Source: Diphasiastrum complanatum (taxonomy: Eukaryota > Streptophyta > Lycopodiopsida > Lycopodiales > Lycopodiaceae). From it: DNA of 64,000 nt. Shown here piece by piece: positions 25,153-36,529 of this stretch. The notes beneath the pieces are model-generated. The model had not been told where the DNA came from and did no database searches. It saw only the letters and a program-made list of their open reading frames with translations. Every line of letters begins with the position of its first letter. Positions within the stretch are counted from its first letter, which is position 1. The stretch covers positions 1-64,000 of the forward strand of contig MU832224.1 of assembly GCA_029204225.1 (NCBI GenBank), written 5' to 3'. The position numbers and the translations under genes are program-made.

Positions 25153-26233
25153 TCATTGTTCAAGTTGAGGGTCTTTCTTTTCTATGATCTCTATTGCCAT
25201 TTCTTCAAATGGAAGCAACTTTGGTGGAGAACACTGTGTAATTGAAACTGGAAACGAATTTTCGATAACAAGTTTTATTGTCTCTTGTCGGAAATGCATT
25301 ATCTCCTTTGGGGACACTTTCGGGCAAGAGAACTGCAAAAAACAAAAACACAACCAAATGTTATTAATCAAGAATAAGTGATTGAGAATTATGAATATGT
25401 AATTGTAATTGTGAATAAATAGATTACCTCAAGCAGATTCGAAGCTTAGCGTGTTGTGCAAGACAATTTAAAAACTGTTTGGCATTGTATACCGTATACC
25501 AGCCACAGTTGATAGAGTCAGTTTGTTGGGAGGACTGCAGTGTTCAAATATATACAAAAGTTAGAAACAAAATTTTGTGTAAAAAAAAGTAGATGGTATA
25601 TCAAATCATCACGCACGTGATTGAAAGAAAATATACAAAAGAAACAAGCACGCGTCAAATCGATATCAAATAAAAAAAATACCTTTGCATCAAACATTTT
25701 AAGCTTTGTACAGGCTGTTGCACCTGGCACTGGAAAGAGTTCCAGTACTTTCTTGATAAGGCTCTTCGCTTTTTTGTGGATGTGTATAATAGAGTTCATC
25801 TTTATACAAATTGGATTACACACACCCTCATCATTGAGATATAAAGACAGAGCATATAAAATCCAATGGTCACTGCAATCAGAATTTAATATGTTTTTTA
25901 GACTGCAAGTAAAATCACAATTCATATGGAAAAATCAACTTTTTAAAATGTGAAAAGCATACACTTACTTGTGAATGTATGGGAGCACGAGTAATGGAGT
26001 CCCCTCTCTGATGTTATCATCTCAGAGTGCAAGGTGGCAAAATAGGGAAAATGGAAAACACTCAGGAAATGTATAGGAAACAATGAGACATCTATAAAAA
26101 TTGGAGTTTGATAAAACTCCATCCAATATTGAATGGTCCCCGCTCCTACATTGTCTTCTAACATGTTATCCTTATGTTCCAATTCACCTGTATCTAATTT
26201 ACTAAGGGGAAGACCTATTTTGGTTTTTGGCAT
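25153..26233 (-). pseudogene. ULP1/SENP-like cysteine protease (C48), spliced, probably decayed
   Basis: Four exon-like blocks on the minus strand: 26233-25969, 25902-25683, 25534-25428 and 25332-25153, with AG/GT borders. The third block reads QQTDSINCGWYTVYNAKQFL, the Gln...Cys end of a ULP1 active site. The second has DHWILYALSLYL (catalytic His-Trp) and CIKMNSII, where the usual catalytic Asp is Asn. The first has EDNVGAGTIQYW, similar to the entry of the domain. ULP1 enzymes cut SUMO; plant copies are often carried by MULE and CACTA transposons. Two exon joins do not keep phase as I read them, and the Asp is lost, so I call it a remnant. Blocks at 31420-32479 may be its N-terminal half. 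Confidence 0.6.
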
Positions 26234-26374
26234 CTGAAAACTGTAAAGTGGACCTAGAGATTTAAGATGTGTATATAGTAATTGGTCATACTATACATAT
26301 TTTGGAGAATCTAGAAATGTAAGTCCATGGGGTGTAGGAAGTGATACAGAAAAACCCAAAAATTGAAATAAGCT

Positions 26375-26504
26375 TGTCAATTTCTTGGTGGAGAGTGATT
26401 TCTTGCTTGAGATTCCAACTTCCAACTTTTAAGAACATATGTGAAAATCTATTGGTGAGTGATAAAAGCTGAGGTGAACTCCTGTGGCTAACAAAATCAT
26501 TCAT
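26375..26504 (-). pseudogene. Transit-peptide-like coding fragment, copy 2 (inverted)
   Basis: The minus-strand frame has SSPQLLSLTNRFSHMFLKV then LKQEITLHQEIDKL. At the DNA level it matches 23040-23155 over about 110 bp in the opposite orientation. Confidence 0.5.
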
Positions 26505-26560
26505 CTTTCTAATCCTTGATCCTTTTTTGCATGCTTGATGTGCACATAGTTATGCATCAC

Positions 26561-27286
26561 CATATATTTTTCCCCTTTGACATTTTCTATGCCTTAGAAT
26601 TCATTATAAGGCACCTTCGTCTTTTTTGCCTTTTTCGCTCCTTAGCGAAAAATGCGACACACTGGCCAAGTGGCCAGAATACCTTGGAAATCATTTTTAA
26701 GGCACCTTCGTCTTTTTCGTCTTTTTCACTCCTTAACGAAAAATGCGACTCACTGGCCAAGTAGCCAAAATACCTTAGAAATCATTTTTAGGCACCTACG
26801 CCATTTCGGCTTTTTTAGTTTTTCGCATTTTTCTGACCGACTTCGCCAACTTATGAGTAACCCTAAAATAGTTGAACAAACAAATATCCCAAAGGCAGTT
26901 GGCGATTACCAACTTTTGTACATATGCAAAGACTGGCATAAATAGTTTTAAAGGCTTGTAAGATATTTTCTCTCTTGTAAATCTTTATATTAGCTGAATC
27001 AAGCTATGTAAGTGTTAATTTTTGGAATTTCTCTTTCAATCAGGGTTATCTGTAGCTAGCGTTATCACGCTTAGCAAGCTGAAGTTATTACTTCAAGCCA
27101 TTGTACTCATTGTTGATATTTATCAAAGTGCAATTTTTGTCTCACTACTGTGTCATTAATTTGCACAAACTGTATGAATTCTTCTACTTGAATATTTCTG
27201 CTGCTAATTATTGCGTTTCCGTTCCTACATGCCTACGCTCTGAGCAACCAAGCCTTCGCTGCACTCACGACCACCGTTTTACGACA
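26561..27286 (+). mobile_element. 5' LTR of copia C (5'-truncated)
   Basis: From ATTTTTCCCC (26565) it matches the 3' LTR from 30710 on. Both contain two tandem ~90-bp units with GGCACCTTCGTC, GCGAAAAATGCGAC and CACTGGCCAAGT. It ends ...TTTTACGACA, followed by the primer-binding site. The first ~90 bp are missing here and found inverted at 24896-24985. Confidence 0.85.
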
Positions 27287-27298
27287 TGGTATCAGAGC
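27287..27298 (+). promoter_or_regulatory. Primer-binding site, tRNA-iMet
   Basis: TGGTATCAGAGC directly follows the LTR end; it is complementary to the 3' end of initiator Met tRNA, the usual plant copia primer. Confidence 0.9.
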
Positions 27299-27429
27299 GG
27301 GCATTTCAGTAATCTGCATTTTTACTGCGGATTATTAGTCTTGTTTCTATCAAGACGTCTTTCTAGCAAACGTGCAGCCAACAGTATTCCGACAGTCGTT
27401 GTTTCTACCAACGATCTAGTCCAACCAGA

Positions 27430-30400
27430 ATGGATCCGTCATCCAGTTCATCTCTCATTGACAAACTCGGTGGAGATAACTACCATCTCTAGAAATTCAA
27501 GATGAAGGTTATACTTCTAGCCAAAGAACTGTGGGACATTGTTGATGGCATAGAGCTCAAACCAGAAGGTGATGCAGCCATCATCACCAAGTGGAGATTG
27601 AGAGATGGCAAAGCATTTGCTATGATCACCCTCAATATCAAGGATACTCAGATAGCCACATACGTGCTGCTTAGACCGCTAAGAATGCATGGAACATCCT
27701 AGCAACTCTCTACGACATTAGAGACGTTATATCCAAGCTCCATTTGAGGAAGAAATTCTTCAACCTCAAAATGTTTAAAGCAGATAGTGTTTCGAGCCAC
27801 CTCAACACTTTCAAAAATTTTATGGAGCAGATGACTGCAACAGGCTCAGTCATAGAAGATTCTGATGCACTCATGACTCTATTATCGAGTCTACCTGAAG
27901 CCTACGAAAATTGGGTAATTGCAATTTCTACCCAGGAGCACCTCACTCTATCAAGAGTAATCTCGCTGCTCCTACAAGAGGAGACCAAAAGATCAACATC
28001 CTCCTTAGGCTCAGGATCGGATCCTCAAGCCCTCTATTCAAAAAATCAAAAGTTTATATCCAAAAAATCTACAAAGTCAGGCTCTACTGACAAAAAGAGC
28101 AACATGCAGTCTGGACCAAATTCCGGTTCAGGATCGAATTCAAGCTCTTCATCATTCGAACCTGTGCAGAAACTATTCTGCAGATACTGTAAGAGGACTG
28201 GTCACGAAATCAAGGACTGCTAAACTTTGAAGTACAACAACAAAAAGAAGAAGAAGTTCCAACAACAAGCACATAGTACTACAGCCAGTCACTCAAATCA
28301 GCAACAAGAAGAAGAAGAAGAAGATGAAGTAGGTTTCATGACCAAAGTCGGAGAACAACAAGATATCGATTCCTGGTATCTAGACTCTGGAGCAACACAA
28401 CACATGACTCACCATCGCGACTGGTTCAAAGACTACAAGTCGTTCACCCACTCTTGAGTTGTGCAACTTGGAGACAACTCATCGCATTCAATCAAAGGTG
28501 AAGGAACAGTCAGGGTTGAATTCAAAAGAGGTGAAGTCAAGTTGCTGTCCAACGTTCTCCACATCCCAAATCTAACCAAGAATCTGCTCTCAATTAGCAG
28601 AGTCACCGATTCAGGTCGGAGGGTCGAATTCGATACAGAAGGTTGCACAATCCTTGACAAATCCCGGAAGGTTTTAGCCTATGAAAAAAGAAGTGGCTAT
28701 CTTTACATCCCAAAATCACAAGGCATACAAGCTCTACAATTTGGATACCAAGAAGGCATTCACTAGTAGAAATGTCATTTTCGTGGAAGACCAGTTCCTC
28801 GACCACAAAGGAAAAGCTGCTGGTAATTCCGACTCATGGATTGAGCAACCAATCAATTCTGATCTAGAGATTACTGCAGAATCTCGATGCTAACTCAGAA
28901 GATGAGTCAGAATCTCAACGAGTCAACCCACATTAGAGGACCGAAGTTCAACCCAGGAGGTCGAACAGGTCCAGACAACCTCCATCCAGATTTATGGATG
29001 ATCCGGCCTACTACTTTGTGCAGGAATCGACCATAGTTTCTGAGGCGATGTCTACTCTTGATGCTAACCAGTGGAAATTAGCGATGGACATTGAATTTAA
29101 TTCTCTGTTGGAGAATCAAACAAGGACACTCACTGAGCTGCCAAAGGACCGAAACCAAATTCCATGCAAATGGATATTCAAGACAAAGTACGATGCTAAA
29201 GAAAGGCTAAATCGTTACAAGGCTAGGCTAGTCGCCACAAGCTTTTCCCACATTCCAAATCTAAATTATTCAGAAACCTTCAGCCCAGTCGTCAAACATT
29301 CTTCGATCCGCCTACTTCTCTCCTTTGCAGTTGCAGGAGATCTTGAAGTTCATCAGATGGATGTCCAAATCACTTTTCTCAATGGAACCATCGAAGAAGA
29401 AATCTATATGACACAGCCAGAGGGATAGGAACTCAACAGAAAACAACAACACCTTGTATGCAGAATTCACAAGGCACTCTATGGGCTGAAATAGTCGCCC
29501 AGAGTCTGGTCCTAGAAGATCAATGCATTTCTAATAGAGAATGGTTTTATTTTAAACTTAGCAGACTCGAATGTTTACTTCAAATCTGTATCAGAATACT
29601 TCATCATCATCACTCTCTACGTAGATGGTACACTCTTATTCAGTCATAATCTGAATCTAATGAAGGATACAAAGTGCATGCTGGCCCAGAAATACAAGAT
29701 GACTGACATGGGTCCAGCCCAGTATTGTCTTGGAATCCAGATTCAACGAGATTGACCTAGCATACTGATATTTATCAGTCAGCAACGATATCCCAACAAC
29801 GTGCTAAAAAAGTATGGAATGGCCAACTGCAAACCCAGTCACTTTTCACTAGACCCTGGACTAAAACTATCAAAGGAACAGTCTCCTCAAACTGAGGCAA
29901 AAAAGAAGGAGATGAAGCGCTACCCGTTTCAATCCATCATCGGCTCACTGATGTACGCAATGATCTGCACGCGACCAGACCTTACATATTTGATCAGTAC
30001 ACTCAGCCAATTCCTGTCAAATCCAGGCATAGCTCATTGGAAAGCGCTAAAAAAGGTCATGAAGTACATTCAAGCAACGACAACTCTCAGCATCTGCTAT
30101 GGAGGTAGCCAAACTGCCAATATCCTTGAAGCCTACACAGATGCGGATTGGGCAGGAATGTCAACACCAGAAAATCAACTTCTGGATCTGTATTTTTATA
30201 CAACCAAGGCCCAATCTCGTGGAATAGCCAGAAGCAGACCTCAGTTGCATTATCGTCAACATAATCCGAATACATAGTTGTCATAAATGCAACCAAAGAG
30301 GCAATCTGGCTTAGGCAACTGCTTGCAGACCTCAATCTTGCACAACCACTTCCTACAACAATCTATTGTGACAATTAAAGCACAATAGCGCTATCTCTCA

Positions 30401-30596
30401 ATCCGAGATTTCACTCTCGAAGCAAACATATAGAAATCAGGTATCACTACCTTAGAGAGAAAGTGCACAATAAGGAAGTAGTATTGATTTTCTGCAGAAC
30501 AAATCACATGGCAACAAATTACTTCACAAAGGTTCTATCAAAGGAGCAACATCTCAGATTTAACAATATGTTAAATCTCAAGATCAAAGTTTTTTA
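27430..30596 (+). pseudogene. Copia C gag-pol with integrase deleted
   Basis: Gag starts MDPSSSSSLIDKLGGDNYHL, meets a TAG in place of Trp, and continues with ELWDIVDGIELKPEG. After a frameshift near 27700 come a helical gag region and the CCHC knuckle CRYCKRTGHEIKDC (ends 28223). Protease has WYLDSGATQHMTHH. The frame then passes from the pre-integrase start (SGYLYIPKSQ, about 28720) straight to KAYKLYNLDTKKAFTSRNVIF, which normally lies after integrase, so the zinc finger and the DDE core are gone. Reverse transcriptase follows (CKWIFKTKYDA, HQMDVQITFLNG). At the active site it reads YVDG rather than YVDD. RNase H ends near 30596. There are several stops, and RNase H is frameshifted near 30240. 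Confidence 0.9.
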
Positions 30597-30607
30597 GGAT
30601 CCACATT

Positions 30608-30616
30608 AAGGGGGAG
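30608..30616 (+). promoter_or_regulatory. Polypurine tract of copia C
   Basis: AAGGGGGAG immediately precedes TGTTAGATTTC, the 3' LTR start, and follows the RNase H stop. Confidence 0.85.
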
Positions 30617-31398
30617 TGTTAGATTTCTTATGCTCAGTCTTAAAACAAATCGTTCAAGTAATGAGCATCCTAAAAACCAAAGGCCGACAACATATTTTTG
30701 GGCCTTCACATTTTTCCCCTTTGAGATTCTTATTTTAAGGCACCTTCATCTTTTTCGCCTTTTTCGCTCATTAGCGAAAAATGCGACACACTAGCCATGT
30801 GGCCAGAATATCTTGGAAATCATTTTTAAGGCACCTTCGTCTTTTTTGTCTTTTTCGCTCCTTAGCGAAAAATGCGACACACTGGCCAAGTGGCCAAAAT
30901 ACCTTAGAAATCATTTTTAGGCACCTACGCCATTTCGGCTTTTTGAGTTTTTCGCATTTTTCTGACCGACTTTGCCAACTTATGAGTAACCCTAAAATAG
31001 CTGCACAAACAAATATCCTAAAGGCGGTTGGCGGTTACCAACTTTTGTACATATGCAAAGACTGGCATAAATGGCCTTAAAGGCTTGTAAGATATTTTCT
31101 CTCTTGTAAATCTCTATATTAGCTGAATCAAGCTATGTAAGTGTTAATTTTTAGAATTTCTCTTTCAATTAGAGTTATCTGTAGAACAAGCTGAAGTTAT
31201 TACTTCAAGCCATTGTACTCACTATTGATATTTATTAGAGTGCAATTTTTGTCTCACTACTGCGTCATTCATTTGTGCAAACTGTATGAGTTTTTCTACT
31301 TGAATATTTTTGCTGCTAATTGTTGTGTTTCCATTCCTACATGCCTACGCTCTGAGCAACTGAGCCTCCGCTGCGCTCACGACCATCGTTTTACGACA
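30617..31398 (+). mobile_element. 3' LTR of copia C (782 bp)
   Basis: The block is TGTTAGATTTC...TTTTACGACA with TG/CA ends, matching 26565-27286. The flanking sequence is GGTAA at 31399-31403; the inverted 5' fragment is next to AGTAA on its own strand, four of five bases the same. Confidence 0.9.
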
Positions 31399-31419
31399 GG
31401 TAAGAGCAAGGCTCTTACC

Positions 31420-32479
31420 TGGACATGACGTACCTTAACACCATTCAATGGAAATTGATAGTACTGAGGAAGATCGAATTGCAACATTTCTAGTTTTGAT
31501 TGAATGTGATTGAGACTCCAATCTTCCTCAATCTCAATCATAGCAAGAATGTTGTCATTTCTTTTCAATGTTATTTGAAGTTGCTCTTGATGATTTCATG
31601 CAAAATATTGATCTATTGGCTTCCACTCATTTTTGCATTTTATCCATCTTCTATAATACAACAACAAAGTGAGCATTTATTATTCTATGTGCTATCTAAA
31701 TGTCATTGATGACTTACATACTCTGCACTCAACTTGCTCATTTTGTTTCTTATCCCAACGATCATCCAACAACTCGGCAAGCATTTCATTACTCAAGTCC
31801 TTCCAAATAAACATTGTGTTTGTTCGTCGAACATTGCATTAAATTAGAAAAAAAAAAATCAACAAAAATACTAAAAGGTAGATACCAACTTAGTCTATTA
31901 TTCTTTGAATTAGTGCTACATTTTAATATACTCTGAATATCCATATAAATTCTAGATCGAAAACTTTCTGAAATTGCTGAATTTCTAGAGAAATCCATTC
32001 TCACTCGAAAAATTTGGTAGAGGATATGGCTCCAATCTACCACCATTTTTATCAAGAATATAGGTGTGATAATAAAAAAAAACTCCTGACTCTAAAAGGG
32101 ATTTTGGAGAATGACCTTTATATTGTAAAATACCAATATCAGAATGTATGACATTAATTATTGCTACAATAGATTGAATTGATTGCCAACGAATTTTTTT
32201 TTTTTATGGATACAAATCTGCAAAACCAACAAAAATATTGCGAGGAAAATTTAATAAAAAGAAAATGCTAATACTAAAAAAATTAAATCTAAATATGTAC
32301 ATACTAATCGTATACTTACAATTGCATTTTCTTCTATCATTTGGATTCAAATCTTGAATGTTGAGCTCTTTGTGAAGATAAGCTTGTTGAACTACTTTCG
32401 TGATAGATTGATCGGCAATCGATACTTTAATATCCATTATCCTGCCTTTCCAAGAGCTTCTAGATTGTGAGAAATTCAA
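31420..32479 (-). pseudogene. Spliced coding remnant, possible N-terminal half of the ULP1-like gene
   Basis: Minus-strand blocks with splice-like ends. The first is 32479 to about 32318 (SIADQSITKVVQQAYLHKEL, donor GTAAGTAT). The second runs from about 32220, after TTTTGCAG (GHSPKSLLESGVFFYYHTY, with a run of A causing uncertain frame). The third is about 31815-31740 (FIWKDLSNEMLAELLDDRWD). The fourth is 31590-31418 (AMIEIEEDWSLNHIQSKLEM, YYQFPLNGVKVRHVQ, then donor GTAAGAGC). The last donor lies 3-20 bp from the copia C insertion. The phase would fit the ULP1 block at 26233. The function of this part is not recognised. Confidence 0.4.
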
Positions 32480-32504
32480 CTAGTTTAATCTTATATGCTA
32501 CATT

Positions 32505-32830
32505 TCTATATTTGGCAAATTGAGGCCAACTTTAAATTAGACTTAGGGTTTGATTTTTCAAACTTAATTAGTCTAAATTTCATTTGAATAAATACTTTTT
32601 GAAAGTGTGGGAAATGTAGAAGTCGAGTTTGAGTAGATTCAAATTTAAATGTTTGGTACATTGAATCTAGACCCAAAAATAGTAGGGTTTACATTTTGGA
32701 AGGAAAGCCAAGTGGCCAATAGGGTTTGGACCTATTATAAAAGGATGTAACAGTTGAAATTATGTTAGGATCTAGTGCAATATGCAGATCACATCACACA
32801 ATCACCATAGCCACTCCTCACAAGCTCTCA
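32505..32830 (+). mobile_element. LTR fragment of the family seen at 7568-8170
   Basis: AGTCTAAATTTCATTTGAAT, GAGTTTGAGTAGATTCAAAT, ACATTGAATCTAGACCCAAA, AAGCCAAGTGGCCAA and CTATTATAAAAGGATGTAAC are shared in order with the minus strand of 7925-8115. It includes the TATA box of the LTR. Confidence 0.7.
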
Positions 32831-32873
32831 AAGATGGCACAACAAAAGTTAAGTCTATTATGAAGAAACATTG

Positions 32874-33226
32874 TACATATAGCAAAGCCCCAAACTGCAT
32901 GGGCTCAACAGGTGTCACTAAACTGGCCTACCACCTGCCAAACTAGAGTTAGGCCCAATATGGCCACATATACTGACAAACCCAGGACATGCCCCTGAGT
33001 ATAGCATAATGAACTCAAAATCATTGTATAGGCTAATTTCTTCCTACTTGTGGCTACTCGGCTAACCCAAGTATCCGGCTACGGGATCAGTGCCCGCTGA
33101 TATGACAATAGTGGGTCACATCTCGATCACAACTGAAAACAGTAAACTGACTAACTGTACATTTATTACAGTATCACATTTGAAGCATATAATAATGAAT
33201 CAGATCAAAACTGATTTCTAACTCTC
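32874..33226 (-). mobile_element. Putative 3' LTR of copia D
   Basis: The minus-strand block follows AAGGGAGAG, a polypurine-like tract (33227-33236), and ends GCTATATGTACA. Only one copy is seen, so the limits are inferred. Confidence 0.4.
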
Positions 33227-33236
33227 TCCCTTAAGC

Positions 33237-35067
33237 TCAAATGTGATAAGAGTGAAAAACAATAATTTGTAGCAATGTCTGGAGTGTCCAAAAGATGTTA
33301 TGCACCAATTTTGCCTCACAAAGTATCATGCAACTAAAATGCTCATACAGAGAGTCTACCACACTCTCGACCAACTGACTCGTCCCCAATCCAACTTGAA
33401 CACAAGTGGACCACATGAGCGACATGGCTCAAACTGAGGAAATCTCACTGCCACCATGAGACTTACATCCTCCATCTAGCTAGGCTGACATCCTATCAGA
33501 CACTTACAAGCACAAACCTGTAAAGCTGACATAAATGAGCGACTGAGGCTCAACCTGGGGAAATCTTACTGCCACCATAAGATTGCACCCTCACTAGATA
33601 GACAGCTAGTAGAGAATGACAAGTCAATGAGCATAAAATGACTACTTTGTTTCATTGTAGCAAATGCACAACCACATAAAACTCCGTCTCAGATCTAGGC
33701 TCTCGTGACAAGGCAACATGCAAGCCCACACACACTCATGCAAACTAACACGAATGATAAAGCATCAAATACATGACCAAGGCCTGTCCATAAGTGGTAT
33801 CCTGTCGTACCAACACCTGTGCCACCTGTAGATCCGCTGCTACACCACTGGTCACCAAATCAGGTCTCCAACCATGGCCGCACCTGTAACAAGATGCCCT
33901 CACGTCCAAGCATATCACATAGATGTCCTCATACATCATCCAAGATCAACCATCTCGACCCAATGAGTGCTCCAAGCCTCATCTCTGATGTATCTCCCAA
34001 ACAAAGCTATGCTCTAAGCCAATTTGCCCTGACATCATGTTCAATAAGTCCTGAAAGCTGATCCCCATCTATTCCCCATGCTCTAAGCACAAGAGTCTAC
34101 CAAGGACTCAATGAATGAATGTACACAAACCTCACCATAGGCTATACTTGAGTAGCTCGCCAACCTCCCAGAGATATTGATGATGATCTGCCTATCCTAC
34201 ATCCCATGTAGGTTCAACTTTTCATGCTTGACGTTTCAACTCTGATTTGACCAGTACATAGGCCTCTCACCAAGGAGCCTATCTCACCAACACTGTATCC
34301 ATCATAGCGTCCAAGCCAAAGCGAATGCAAACTAGATCCAGTATCGTGATGAATAACTCACCCACAATCCATAGCATATCAGGTAGGATAGCTCCAGAAC
34401 CCTGTACCCTGGACCATCTGATCACCAAGTATCCATTACCTACTGATAGCTCTCCAAGAATCTATCCACCTATAGTGCAACTAGACTCCAACTGGATCTA
34501 ACCAAAAACTGCATCAAAAAATCGCCAAACTCTCAATATTCACAATGTCGCAAAACAAGCCAAAGTTTCCCTACATCAAAGCGGCTCAAATTCCTACAGT
34601 GGAGTTGCATGGAAATTCCACTTTACTTAGTTAACTCAACTATCAAGGATCCACATGTAAAACTAAATGCATGGATATTGCATGTACTGCATGTCAACTC
34701 TCAAAATTACCTAGACATGTGTAGATCATGTAAACTACTTTGCATGTTGCATGCACTGATTGCATGTTGCATTCATGCACTCTGAATGACTATGCATGTT
34801 ATCTAAACTTTTGCATGACATCATAAATGAATCTATCTAGTTTAAACTCGACCTATTCTAAGAAGGTTGTGCTCAATTCACATACCTCTATGTACAATAA
34901 AATATACCAAGGAAATAAAGTGAGCATAGCCCCCAAAGTCAAGATAGGAAGATATTTCTTACCATTCTTCACAACCTCTCAGGAATTGTCCGAGTCCGTG
35001 AGGATCTGCAAACGTTTGGTTGACCAGGATGCAATGATGCTTCTTCTTGAATTTCTCCAGATCTGCT
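33237..35067. other. Non-coding region between copia D LTR and integrase
   Basis: C/A-rich on the + strand. Two similar ~110-bp units occur (around 33425-33475 and 33540-33595, sharing GAAATCTxACTGCCACCAT). No reverse transcriptase or RNase H is found where a complete copia should have them, so this is either a replaced segment or foreign sequence. Confidence 0.4.
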
Positions 35068-36421
35068 CTAGCTAGCTTGGTCTGGTTTGATGACAGGTAC
35101 TGTTAGCTGCTCGGCTTCTGTAGCTGTAGCTGCAGGTTCTGTAGAAGGAACATCAACGTTGGAAGAATCCATGCTACGTAAAATAGGATGAAATGACATA
35201 GCATCGTTTATCGATGGTTGTTTGAAATCATAGTATGTATGTTCTTGAGATATTACATCCCTAGAGACAAATACTACATTGGTGGATGGATCATAAACTT
35301 TATAAGCTTTATGTTCATTAGGATAGCCAATTAAAATACATTTATTTGTCCTATGGTCCAGCTTCTTAGGGCTTCTTCCTAAGCTATTTAGGAATGTGAA
35401 CAGAACATATACAACCAAAGATTTTTAAATGGCTGACACTAGGCTTGTGTCCATGCCAAACTTTATAAGGAGTTTTGTTGTTGACGGCTTTGGTGCTGGA
35501 TCTGTTCTGCACGTAACAGGCTGTGACAGTAGCTTCTGCCCAGAATTTCGCAGGTAGGTGTGCTTGTTGTAGCATGGATCTGGTTGAGTTGAGAAGAGTT
35601 CGATTCTTTCTTTCTGCAATCTCGTTCTGTTGAGGTAAATAGGAAGTGGTGAATTGTCTTCTAATACCATGTTCAGCCAGGTAGTCGGACATCTCGTTAG
35701 AGATGTATTCGTTGCTGCCATCAGTTTGGAGTGCCTTCACTTTTGTAGACGTTTGTGTCTCAGCCATGGCCTTGAATCTCTTGAAGCATTCAAAGGCTAC
35801 AGATTTGTGCTTAATGAACATGACTATAGACCATCTAGAATAATCATCTATGAAAGTGATGAAATAGATTGCATCTCCTAAGGATGGAGTTGGCATTGGA
35901 CCACAGAGATTGCTATGTACAAGATCCAATACATGCTTTGTTTTGATGGAATGTGATTTTGGAAACTTGCTTCTAGAATGCTTCCCATAGATGCATGATT
36001 CACAAAAGAAATATTTCCTATCAAATGAAGAAGGGAAATTCAATCCATCAACTAAATTATTACAATGCATGTAAGAAAGTGATTTTGTATTCACGTTTCC
36101 AAATCGACTATGCCACAGAACAGCACTGTCGTTTATATTTTCATTAGAGATACTAGCTAATGCAACTGAATTAGAGAGTATGTAAAGATTTTCAACTCTA
36201 GTGTATGTAGTCAGAGTAGTATCTTCCTCGAATATTGTACACACAGTATAGCCCTCATCAATTATCTTAGAGAATAACAGGTTCTTTGATAGCTGAGGAA
36301 CGTGAAGGGCATTGGGAACACAAATAGATAGATCGTTGTTGAATGTGATCTTTATTGTTCCTTCCACGTATATGGTGCTTGAATCTCTGAGGTAGATATA
36401 TCCTTTGCTGAATATGGTCAT
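35068..36421 (-). pseudogene. Copia D: protease end, pre-integrase and integrase
   Basis: The minus-strand frame 36421-35384 reads HVPQLSKNLLFSKIIDEG (end of protease), LWHSRFGNVNTKSLSYMH (GAG-pre-integrase), the HHCC finger region with CESCIYGKHSRSKFP, the core DLVHSNLCGPM, FITFIDDYSRWSIVMF, LQTDGSNEYIS and QQNEIAERKNRTLL (D,D,E spacing). It then continues with a frameshift near 35400 into LGRSPKKLDHRTNKCILIGY and ends at 35068 (...IKPDQAS). The 5' part and reverse transcriptase are missing. Confidence 0.9.
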
Positions 36422-36529
36422 AACAAAAATGCTTGTTGATAGTGATCCTCATAGATCGGCGCTACTTCTCCCAGTGGTATTGTCGTGCATTCACTCAATC
36501 AGTACTGCGGATATGACATGGTTGATTGA

